Positions 1 to 5,483 of a stretch of DNA of 5,549 nucleotides are shown piece after piece; position 1 is the first letter of the stretch; every line of letters starts with the position of its first letter. This stretch comes from Gemmatimonadota bacterium. GTDB lineage: Bacteria > Latescibacterota > UBA2968 > UBA8231. The stretch covers positions 1 through 5,549 of the forward strand of contig JAPOYQ010000830.1 in NCBI GenBank assembly GCA_026706505.1, in the 5' to 3' direction. Position numbers and translations under genes: made by a program. The notes under the pieces are model-generated. The model was not told where the DNA came from, did no database searches, and saw only the letters and a program-made list of their open reading frames with translations.

Positions 1-2
1 TA

Positions 3-440
3 TTAGGAGTCCCAGACAACGGCTCGTGCGTCCTGTACGAGCGCCTGTGGGAACACGACACCATCGAAGTGATCCTCACCAGCCGCGAGGGCGAGGCGTA
101 TGGCTTGGCCTCCGGCCTGTATTTGGGCGGCGCCCATCCGCTGGTGCTGATCCAGAATACGGGCTTTTTGGAGGCCGGCGATGCCTTGCGCGGCACGGCC
201 TACAACATGGGCATTCCCCTCGTCATGCTCGTCGGCTATCGCGGCTACGCGACCATGACCCCAGGTGCCCCCCGCGTCGATACGGCTGCCACCTTTTTCG
301 AGCCGACTCTCAAGGCTTGGAACATCCCCTACACCGCCATGCACACCGACGACGACTGCGACCAGATCGACGCCGCGTTCGCCAAGGCTCAAGAGACCTC
401 GCTGCCAACCGCTGTGCTGCTGGTCGCGGAGACTGCATAA
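3..440 (+). CDS. ThDP-dependent 2-oxoacid decarboxylase, PYR-domain (alpha) subunit, 5'-partial
   Basis: The gene enters from the left edge; the 145 residues visible start at the conserved 'VPDN' region, so probably about 20 N-terminal residues are missing. It resembles the alpha subunit of split sulfopyruvate/phosphonopyruvate decarboxylases, which bind the pyrimidine half of thiamine diphosphate. Visible residue 29, the first Glu of SREGEAYGLASG, has the E-x-x-A...G spacing of the Glu that activates the cofactor's aminopyrimidine. Further landmarks are LVLIQNTG (47-54) and a GYRG motif (78-81). The family's usual QNSG(L/I)GN signature is replaced by QNTGFLEAGDALRG, so the known substrates should not be assumed. 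The next gene encodes the complementary half and begins one base after this stop codon, so the two are almost certainly co-translated and form one cytoplasmic enzyme. The enzyme class is secure; the substrate is unknown. Confidence 0.85.
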   Translation, partial: LGVPDNGSCVLYERLWEHDTIEVILTSREGEAYGLASGLYLGGAHPLVLIQNTGFLEAGDALRGTAYNMGIPLVMLVGYRGYATMTPGAPRVDTAATFFEPTLKAWNIPYTAMHTDDDCDQIDAAFAKAQETSLPTAVLLVAETA

Positions 441-441
441 G

Positions 442-1011
442 ATGCTCGACAAATACACCTGCCTCGAAAAACTATCCGCCAAGCGCATGGACGAAGTCGT
501 GGTCACCACCATGAGTGTGGCCATGCCCTGGGCCGCGCATTCCGACGGCCCGCTGGACTTTGCCCACGTCGAAAGCGCCATGGGCCACGCCGCCGACTTT
601 GCGCTGGGCTTGGCCATTGCCCAGCCCGAGCGCCGGGTCTTGTGCATCAATGGCGACGGCAGCACCCTGATGTCGCTGGGCGTCCTCGTCACCTTGGCCC
701 AGCGCCCGGCCCCCAATCTAACCCTCGTCATCACGGAAAACGGCACGTACGAAGTAACCGGCAGTCAGCCCGTGCCCGGTGCCGCCTTTATCGATTATGA
801 GCAAATCTGTCGTGGGGCCGGCCTCCAGCGCGTCTATACCATCAGCACCGACGAGGATTTCGACGCCAAGCTCGACCAGCACTTTGCGGAAGAGGGCCCG
901 GTCGTCTTTATCTGGAAAATCGCCCCGGCTACCGAGCCGGTGCCCAAACCGGCCCTGCCGATCCTCGAGCGCGCCCAGCGCCTGCGCGCCGCCTTGGTCG
1001 GTAAAGCCTAG
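442..1011 (+). CDS. ThDP-dependent 2-oxoacid decarboxylase, PP-domain (beta) subunit
   Basis: This 189-residue protein is the diphosphate-binding half of the split ThDP enzyme. The ESAMGHAADFALGLA segment (44-58) precedes the classic metal/diphosphate motif: GDGS at 71-74, closing with N100 in TENGTYEVTG, 29 residues later. This is the GDG-x(25-30)-N pattern of ThDP enzymes. Its length matches beta subunits of the sulfopyruvate decarboxylase type. The ATG at 442 is chosen because it follows the upstream TAA by one base and has GGAGA at 428-432, inside the preceding gene, as a ribosome-binding site; the frame stays open further upstream, but only as a shadow of the alpha gene. The active site should form between this subunit and the alpha subunit. 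The C-terminal tail (161-189) is Pro/Ala-rich, then helical. Decarboxylation of a 2-oxoacid is the likely reaction, but the substrate cannot be read from the sequence. Confidence 0.88.
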   Translation: MLDKYTCLEKLSAKRMDEVVVTTMSVAMPWAAHSDGPLDFAHVESAMGHAADFALGLAIAQPERRVLCINGDGSTLMSLGVLVTLAQRPAPNLTLVITENGTYEVTGSQPVPGAAFIDYEQICRGAGLQRVYTISTDEDFDAKLDQHFAEEGPVVFIWKIAPATEPVPKPALPILERAQRLRAALVGKA

Positions 1012-1014
1012 AGG
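1010..1014 (+). promoter_or_regulatory. Ribosome-binding site supporting the GTG start at 1023
   Basis: AGAGG overlaps the stop codon of the beta-subunit gene and lies 8 bases before the GTG at 1023. The next in-frame ATG (1038) would be 23 bases away, too far for this site, so GTG is preferred. The overlap with the upstream stop also suggests translational coupling. Confidence 0.6.
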
Positions 1015-1022
1015 TACCCACC

Positions 1023-2267
1023 GTGCAACTACCGCAAATGGCCCCCGTCAAGCAGCACTTTGCCAGCGACTCGCTCGCCGACGTGGCCGGCGAAGTCCGC
1101 CGCCAGCTAGCGCACGCCGGCCTAGCCGACGCCATCGCGCCCGGTGCGCGGATCGCCGTTACGGGCGGCAGCCGCGGCATCGCCAATATCCCCCTCATCA
1201 CCCGCACTGTCGTCGATTGCGTCAAAGAGGCCGGCGGCGTGCCCTTCCTGCTGCCGGCTATGGGCAGCCACGGCGGTGCCACTGCCGAAGGCCAAAAGCA
1301 GGTGCTAGCCGGTTACGGTCTCGACGCCGAGAGCATGGGCTGCCCGGTCGAGGCAACCATGGACGTCGTCGAGGTCGCCCAACTCGACGACGGCACTCCC
1401 GTGCTGCTCAACCGGCTCGCCACCGAAGCCGACGGCGTAGTACTCATCAACCGCGTCAAGCCGCATACCTCCTTTCGCGGCCCCTTTGAAAGCGGCCTGA
1501 TGAAGATGATGACCATTGGCCTAGGCAGCCACAAAGGCGCGACCATCGCCCACGCTGGAGGTGCCGAGAGCCTCGCCCGCCTGATTCCGGCTTGGGGCCG
1601 CTGCATCCTCGACAAAGCGCCGATTCTCATGGGTGTGGCCCTCGTCGAAAACGCCTATGAAGAGACCCTCCGCGTCGAGGCCCTGCAACCCGGGCAATTC
1701 CAAAGCCGCGAGCCGCAACTTCTGGAGGAAGCGCGGCGCTCAATGCCCCGCATCTTCGTCCAAGGCATCGACCTGCTGATCATCGAACAAATCGGCAAGA
1801 ATATCTCGGGCACGGGCATGGACACCAACGTCGTCGGCCGCATGCTCCTGCCCGGCGTCAAAGAGCCGGAGTCCCCGGGCGTGGCCCGGATCGTAGTGCT
1901 CGACTTGACCGATGAAACCCACGGCAACGCCAACGGCGTCGGCCTCGCCGACATCATCACCCGCCGCCTATACGAGCGCATCGACTTCAAGTCCACGTAC
2001 GCCAACGTATTTACCTCCACCTTCCTCAATCGCGCGTACATCCCCGTCGTCATGGAAACCGACCGCGAGGCCATTGAAGCCGCGCTCTCGGTGCAAAACC
2101 TCGCCCACCCCGAACAGGCGCGCATCGTCCGCATCAAAAACACCCTCGACATCGGCCACATCCACCTATCCGCAAGCCTGCTGCGCGAGTTCGGCGACCA
2201 TCCCGACCTAGAGCAAACCGGCGCGCTGGCCGATATGGCTTTTGACGAGCACGGACGCCTCGATTAG
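1023..2267 (+). CDS. LarA/DUF2088-superfamily protein, probable nickel-pincer-dependent 2-hydroxyacid racemase or epimerase
   Basis: The 414-residue protein has the layout of the LarA (lactate racemase) superfamily. These enzymes use a nickel-pincer nucleotide cofactor held by a lysine and histidines to racemise or epimerise 2-hydroxyacids by hydride transfer. Candidate active-site residues are H83 in AMGSHGGAT, H148 in NRVKPHTSF, K161 in ESGLMKMMTIGLG and H170 in GSHKG. The first two histidines are 65 apart, close to the 66 between H108 and H174 in characterised LarA; the spacing to the lysine is longer (13 rather than 10). An IGKNISGTGMDTNVVGR block (257-273) lies in the C-terminal half. 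This is a divergent subgroup, so lactate should not be assumed. The gene is third in an operon behind the two decarboxylase subunits, 11 bases downstream. Cofactor-making genes (larB, larC, larE) are absent from the window. No signal peptide is visible. The superfamily is fairly certain, the reaction inferred. Confidence 0.78.
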   Translation: MQLPQMAPVKQHFASDSLADVAGEVRRQLAHAGLADAIAPGARIAVTGGSRGIANIPLITRTVVDCVKEAGGVPFLLPAMGSHGGATAEGQKQVLAGYGLDAESMGCPVEATMDVVEVAQLDDGTPVLLNRLATEADGVVLINRVKPHTSFRGPFESGLMKMMTIGLGSHKGATIAHAGGAESLARLIPAWGRCILDKAPILMGVALVENAYEETLRVEALQPGQFQSREPQLLEEARRSMPRIFVQGIDLLIIEQIGKNISGTGMDTNVVGRMLLPGVKEPESPGVARIVVLDLTDETHGNANGVGLADIITRRLYERIDFKSTYANVFTSTFLNRAYIPVVMETDREAIEAALSVQNLAHPEQARIVRIKNTLDIGHIHLSASLLREFGDHPDLEQTGALADMAFDEHGRLD

Positions 2268-2274
2268 TAGCCAG

Positions 2275-2352
2275 TAAAATTCTATCCAACGTTGGTTTTA
2301 GGAGCGTCCCTTGTGGACGCCCAACCTCGATCTATCCAATAATCGAATTTTA
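2275..2352. repeat. Nested inverted-repeat element (MITE-like or structured RNA)
   Basis: Most of the spacer after the operon is a nested palindrome. The outer arms are TAAAATTC (2275-2282) and GAATTTTA (2345-2352). Inside them GTTGG (2291-2295) pairs with CCAAC (2321-2325), and a perfect 6-bp core GCGTCC (2304-2309) / GGACGC (2315-2320) closes a 5-base loop. The 9-base word TCTATCCAA occurs at 2281-2289 and 2331-2339, and CCAACGTTGG (2286-2295) is itself a perfect palindrome. No T-run follows the core, so a standard Rho-independent terminator is not supported. A small non-autonomous repeat or a structured leader for the methyltransferase would fit. Only one copy lies in the window, so repeat status is inferred. 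Confidence 0.45.
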
Positions 2353-2364
2353 TGTCTATGTGCT

Positions 2365-3120
2365 ATGAATGAAGAGTACCCTATTGACGATCCGCACCAA
2401 GCGAATCGAGCCTTTTGGGACGCTTCCACTGAGTGGTGGAAGGAACGGGAGGATCAGCGCGGCCTATGGATGCGGGCGCACCAAGAGCCGCGTCTAGTGC
2501 TGAGCGAGGCCGAAATGCGCTACGTCGCGGATATACAAGGCGTCGAGGTCTGCGTGTTGGGGAGCGGCGACAACGAGGTGGCCTTTGCATTGGCCGGCCT
2601 CGGTGGGCGCGTCACCTCCGTCGATATTTCCGAACGTCGCCTAGCCGTGGCCGCAGACCGGGCGCGCGCCCTCGATCTTTCTCTGCGATTTGTGCAAGCG
2701 GATGTAACAGACCTGTCCGTCCTCGCCGACGATTCCTTCGGCTTGGTGTACACCGGCGGCCACGTGTCCGTGTGGGTTGCAGACGTCCAACAGTACTATG
2801 CGGAAGCCGGGCGCATCCTCGCACCGGACGGCCTCTTCGTCGCAAATGAGTACCACCCCATGCGGCGGATGTGGGAGGATGCCGACAACTACGAACCCCG
2901 CTATCGCTATCTCGACCGCGGCCCCCATCGCAGCTCTGGGGCAGGGCTACCAACGTTTGAATACCACTGGACAGTGGCCGATCACGTGCAGGCCGCTATT
3001 AATAGCGGCTGCCGCATCGTCGAGGTCGTCGAATACGGAGCGCAAATCGAGGAGGAACCGTGGCTTGAGAAAATGCCCGCGCATTTGTTGATCGTCGGGC
3101 GGCAGGAAGGGAGCGCTTAA
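2365..3120 (+). CDS. Class I SAM-dependent methyltransferase
   Basis: The 251-residue product has a Rossmann-type methyltransferase fold. Motif I is VCVLGSGDNEVAFALAGLG (62-80), the SAM-ribose acidic residue lies in VTSVDISE (83-90), motif II is QADVTDL (111-117), and AGRILAPDGLFV (148-159) is the post-motif strand seen in Methyltransf_11/25-type enzymes. The N-terminal ANRAFWDASTEWW and the C-terminal EYHWTVADHVQAAINSGCRIVEV look like substrate-cap segments of small-molecule methyltransferases; the substrate is unknown. A TTG at 2311 preceded by AGGAG would add 18 residues, but it lies inside the palindromic element, and the extra residues (MWTPNLDLSNN...) look non-conserved. ATG 2365 is therefore preferred, although it lacks a clear ribosome-binding site. 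The gene stands apart from the upstream operon and converges with the minus-strand genes, with 40 bases between stop codons. Confidence 0.82.
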   Translation: MNEEYPIDDPHQANRAFWDASTEWWKEREDQRGLWMRAHQEPRLVLSEAEMRYVADIQGVEVCVLGSGDNEVAFALAGLGGRVTSVDISERRLAVAADRARALDLSLRFVQADVTDLSVLADDSFGLVYTGGHVSVWVADVQQYYAEAGRILAPDGLFVANEYHPMRRMWEDADNYEPRYRYLDRGPHRSSGAGLPTFEYHWTVADHVQAAINSGCRIVEVVEYGAQIEEEPWLEKMPAHLLIVGRQEGSA

Positions 3121-3128
3121 GGAGCGTA

Positions 3129-3144
3129 CCTACAGCTCCCTCCG
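3129..3144. repeat. Direct repeat, copy A (distal copy of rpoN 3' end)
   Basis: CCTACAGCTCCCTCCG is identical to 4013-4028, where it spans the stop and last codons of rpoN. The two copies start 884 bases apart and bracket the truncated minus-strand ORF. Ungapped similarity continues on the rpoN-proximal side, with 9 of the next 14 bases matching. Confidence 0.7.
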
Positions 3145-3162
3145 GTAGCACTGGAAAGTATC
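3130..3162 (-). pseudogene. Remnant of an rpoN C-terminus
   Basis: Read on the minus strand, 3162 to 3130 gives DTFQCYRREL followed by TAG. The genuine rpoN ends in PSQRYRREL followed by TAG. Seven of the last eight residues agree, and several base differences fall at third codon positions. The piece is out of frame with the truncated ORF that ends at 3161 and has no start of its own. It looks like the end of an older or second rpoN copy left behind the inserted segment. Chance similarity around the 16-base repeat cannot be excluded. Confidence 0.4.
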
Positions 3163-4006
3163 ACGATACATTAGCGGCCCAAATCGTCAGTACGAGCTCG
3201 GAGTCGCCGATCAGGCGATACTCAGGCAACCTGCCAGACAGTCTCTCGCTGTTCTCCATGATGATGCGCACACCTTCTCCGCGTTTGTCCATCATAGTTC
3301 GGCGATCCGTCGTCAGCCATTCCTCGTCTGGCGGAACCGGACATTTGGCGAGCAGACTGGTGATGATTTCATTCCGCGCCGATTGCAGGTAAGCCAGTTC
3401 CTCAACTGAGATCGTATTGGGAAGTGAGCCCGGAGAATACAGTTCTAAACGGTCGCTAAACAGCCGCAAGCGAATCTTTGAACCGTGAATAGAATAGTCC
3501 CGGTGGGCGACCGCGTTGACCATCGCTTCAAAGACCGCCGCCATGTCAAACTGTGGTCGGTCCAGACGCCCCATATACTTAAAGGCCGCTACCTTCATGT
3601 TCTTTGCCACGAAACGACAGGCCTCCACAACCTGAACATCGAGCGGGCCAGTAATATCGGCGGCGTCGAGTTGATACGGATAGGTACCCTGGTCGGTGCG
3701 AATATCGACCCCCCGATAGAAAACCGCCTGTACATAAGCATTAGGTAGCCATTGTCGGGGGTCCTGGGAGGCCATCAATACGCCAGTGACTGTCGGCCTT
3801 AGCGTCCCCTCATCGTCTGTGCGTACCATGTGGAGCTTGGCCAAGAAGTTATCTCGCTCGTCGCGGGATAGAGGAGTCAGGAACCGCTCCCAAAGAGCTG
3901 GCTGCAAGTCGTGCAAGCTGGTGAGGGGGACGATTTGCTCGTCGAAGCGGATGATGCGGGCCTGACTGCGCTGCTGGAACAATCGAGCAAGGTATTCAGA
4001 TGACAT
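3161..4006 (-). CDS. N-terminally truncated Schlafen/AlbA_2-type ATP-binding protein (C-terminal HATPase_c_4-like part)
   Basis: The 281-residue product matches the C-terminal two thirds of the COG2865-type 'ATP-binding protein / putative transcriptional regulator' family. Landmarks are RIIRFDEQIVP (17-27), FEAMVNAVAHRDYS (159-172; the ATPase N-box with the NA-HRDY signature), LELYSPGSLP (187-196), RNEII (211-215) and DKRGEGVRIIMEN (240-252; a glycine-rich box). Full-length relatives carry an N-terminal AlbA_2/Schlafen nucleic-acid-binding domain of about 130 residues. Here the protein starts at MSSEYLARLFQQR, where that domain would just have ended, and the upstream sequence is rpoN. Sampled rows are about 48-52% GC against about 68% in the neighbours, which suggests foreign origin. 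The ATG lies 7 bases after the rpoN stop, so it may be transcribed by read-through. The frame is intact, but activity without the AlbA_2 domain is doubtful; it may be a decaying fragment. Confidence 0.75.
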   Translation of the reverse strand: MSSEYLARLFQQRSQARIIRFDEQIVPLTSLHDLQPALWERFLTPLSRDERDNFLAKLHMVRTDDEGTLRPTVTGVLMASQDPRQWLPNAYVQAVFYRGVDIRTDQGTYPYQLDAADITGPLDVQVVEACRFVAKNMKVAAFKYMGRLDRPQFDMAAVFEAMVNAVAHRDYSIHGSKIRLRLFSDRLELYSPGSLPNTISVEELAYLQSARNEIITSLLAKCPVPPDEEWLTTDRRTMMDKRGEGVRIIMENSERLSGRLPEYRLIGDSELVLTIWAANVS

Positions 4007-4012
4007 GACGCG

Positions 4013-4028
4013 CCTACAGCTCCCTCCG
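4013..4028. repeat. Direct repeat, copy B (3' end of rpoN)
   Basis: CCTACAGCTCCCTCCG covers the rpoN stop codon and its last four codons (RREL preceded by part of the next). It is identical to 3129-3144. Read on the minus strand, its GGAGGGAG is the only purine-rich stretch before the ATG at 4006, but it is spaced too far away for an ideal ribosome-binding site. Confidence 0.7.
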
Positions 4029-5483
4029 ATACCGCTGCGAAGGGATTTTTAGCTGATCGCGGTATTTGGCCACGGTGCGCCGCGCAATTTTCAAGCCGCC
4101 CTTGCTCAGCTCTTCGACAATCTGTTGATCCGAAAGCGGCCGGACCTTGTCCTCATCGGCGACGAGTTGCGAAATTTTCTCCTTCACCGAGCGCACGGAC
4201 ACGTCTTCGCCTTCGTCCGTAATGAGCTTGTTGTCGAAGAAGTACTTCAGTTCAAAGACCCCGTGCGGCGTCTGCACGTACTTGCCATTGCTGACGCGGC
4301 TAATCGTCGATACGTGCATTCCCACCGCGTCAGCCACGTCCTGCAACACTAGGGGCCGCAGCCGCGTTGGCCCCTCCTCGAAAAAGGGCAACTGCGCCTG
4401 CAACAGGTAATTGGCCACCTTGAGCATGGTCGTGCGGCGCTGGTGGATGGCGTTGATGAGCCAGCGGGCGTCGTTGAGATTTTTGGACACGTAGTCCTTG
4501 ACCGCGTCCTTGCCGCCACGGGAATTGTTGAGCAGGTGCTGGTACTCAGAATTGATCCTCAAGGACGGCATGGACCCATCGGCCAACGCCGCGACCCACT
4601 CCTCGCCAATCTTTTCGACGACTAGGTCCGGCGTGATGTACGCGACCTCTGTATCCAGCGTCAAGAGCTTGTTGTAGTCGCTGCTCGCCAACAGGCCCGG
4701 ATGCGGCTGTAAGCGCTCGATGACCTGCAAAACCTCTTTGAGCTTCTCGTTGGAGATGTCCAAGGCGCGGGTGATGTGCCGCAGACGCCGCCGCGTCAGA
4801 TCCTCTAGGTGGTCGCGCACCACCTGCAAGGCCAGCTTGCTGAGTGGGTCGGCGCGCTGGCTCAACTGGATCATCAGACACTCGCGCAAGTCGCGCGCGC
4901 CGACCCCAGGTGGGTCGAACGTCTGAATGACGCGCAGCACCTTTTCGACCGTGGCCACTTCCACTTGTAGATCCTCGGCGATCTCGGCGAGCGAGCAACC
5001 GACGTAACCGCGCTCGTCGATATTGCCGATGATGTACTCGGCAATGGCGCGCTCTTCCGGCTCTAAATCGCCAATCTCGCCTAGCTGATGGTACAGGTGC
5101 TCTAACAGGGGCGGCATGGCGGTGATGCGGTTTTCCTGCGGCTCGCGGTCGGTCTCCCAATTGGAATCGTATTCCGTGCGCTCGCTATTGTACGCACCCG
5201 CGTCGAACTGGTCGCCCAACAGCGCGTCCCAATCGACCTCCTCCATGTCCGCGGGCAGTTCCTCCTCTTCCTTGATCCCCTCCTCCTCCCGCTCGCGCAG
5301 TTCCGCTTCCTCTTCCTCGCGCAGTTCGACGGCCTCTTCAAGCAAGGGATTGAGCTCGAGCTGCTGCTTGACCTCTAGCGTCAAATCCAAGGTGGACATC
5401 TGCAACAGCCGCAGCGATTGGATGAGCTGCGGTGCCATCTTTTGCTGGAGGCGTAAGCTGGTATTTTGTTCGGGACGAAGCAT
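4014..5483 (-). CDS. rpoN: RNA polymerase sigma-54 factor RpoN
   Basis: A complete 489-residue sigma-54 factor, which directs RNA polymerase to -24/-12 promoters that need an AAA+ activator. Region I is the Gln/Leu-rich N-terminus (LRLQQKMAPQLIQSLRLLQMSTLDL, 10-34), which contacts the activator. Region II (about 49-120) is acidic and unusually glutamate-rich. The core-binding domain follows (about 120-300, including FDPPGVGARDLRECL). The helix-turn-helix region is LQDVADAVGMHVSTISRVSNGKYVQTPHG (380-408). The diagnostic RpoN box reads ARRTVAKYRDQ (467-477) and recognises the -24 element. The start fits the family, since MLRPEQNTSLRLQQKM aligns with other RpoN N-termini. No Shine-Dalgarno sequence precedes the ATG; the leader is almost pure A/T. 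The protein ends in PSQRYRREL, and its last codons lie within a 16-base direct repeat. The downstream truncated ORF replaces the usual partner genes (for example a hibernation factor). Confidence 0.97.
   Translation of the reverse strand: MLRPEQNTSLRLQQKMAPQLIQSLRLLQMSTLDLTLEVKQQLELNPLLEEAVELREEEEAELREREEEGIKEEEELPADMEEVDWDALLGDQFDAGAYNSERTEYDSNWETDREPQENRITAMPPLLEHLYHQLGEIGDLEPEERAIAEYIIGNIDERGYVGCSLAEIAEDLQVEVATVEKVLRVIQTFDPPGVGARDLRECLMIQLSQRADPLSKLALQVVRDHLEDLTRRRLRHITRALDISNEKLKEVLQVIERLQPHPGLLASSDYNKLLTLDTEVAYITPDLVVEKIGEEWVAALADGSMPSLRINSEYQHLLNNSRGGKDAVKDYVSKNLNDARWLINAIHQRRTTMLKVANYLLQAQLPFFEEGPTRLRPLVLQDVADAVGMHVSTISRVSNGKYVQTPHGVFELKYFFDNKLITDEGEDVSVRSVKEKISQLVADEDKVRPLSDQQIVEELSKGGLKIARRTVAKYRDQLKIPSQRYRREL
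5292..5327 (-). repeat. In-frame duplication in the acidic region II of rpoN
   Basis: CTCGCGCAGTTC occurs at 5292-5303 and again at 5316-5327, offset by 24 bases (eight codons). On the coding strand each copy encodes ELRE, giving two back-to-back octads (ELREEEEA, ELREREEE). The surrounding stretch is a polypurine tract on the coding strand. Replication slippage in a poorly constrained linker is the simple explanation. Confidence 0.6.

Noticed and set aside
3..746. Long minus-strand open frame across the ThDP subunit genes
   Set aside because: It is antisense to two genes with clear ThDP motifs and shows no recognisable domain; high GC commonly leaves such frames open.
3..1011. Firm assignment as sulfopyruvate or phosphonopyruvate decarboxylase
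   Set aside because: The fold and cofactor motifs fit, but the QNSG-GN signature is absent, so only the general enzyme class is claimed.
1655..2161. Minus-strand open frame inside the LarA-like gene
   Set aside because: It is a shadow of a well-supported coding frame, with a Ser/Arg/Met-rich translation lacking any motif.
1023..2267. Assignment as lactate racemase (larA)
   Set aside because: The superfamily contains many specificities, and the active-site spacing differs from characterised LarA.
2301..2325. Rho-independent terminator after the operon
   Set aside because: The stem is good (GCGTCC/GGACGC plus GTTGG/CCAAC), but no T-run follows it on the plus strand.
2311..2364. TTG start for the methyltransferase with AGGAG six bases upstream
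   Set aside because: It lies in the hairpin loop of the palindromic element and adds 18 residues unlike the start of methyltransferases; kept only as an alternative.
3121..3160. Bidirectional terminator between the converging genes
   Set aside because: Only a weak GGAGC/GCTCC stem is present and there is no U-tract; the rpoN-like repeat explains the sequence better.
4546..5160. Second minus-strand open frame within rpoN
   Set aside because: The translation is Arg/Ala/Gly-rich with no family signature, and it lies wholly inside the RpoN coding frame.
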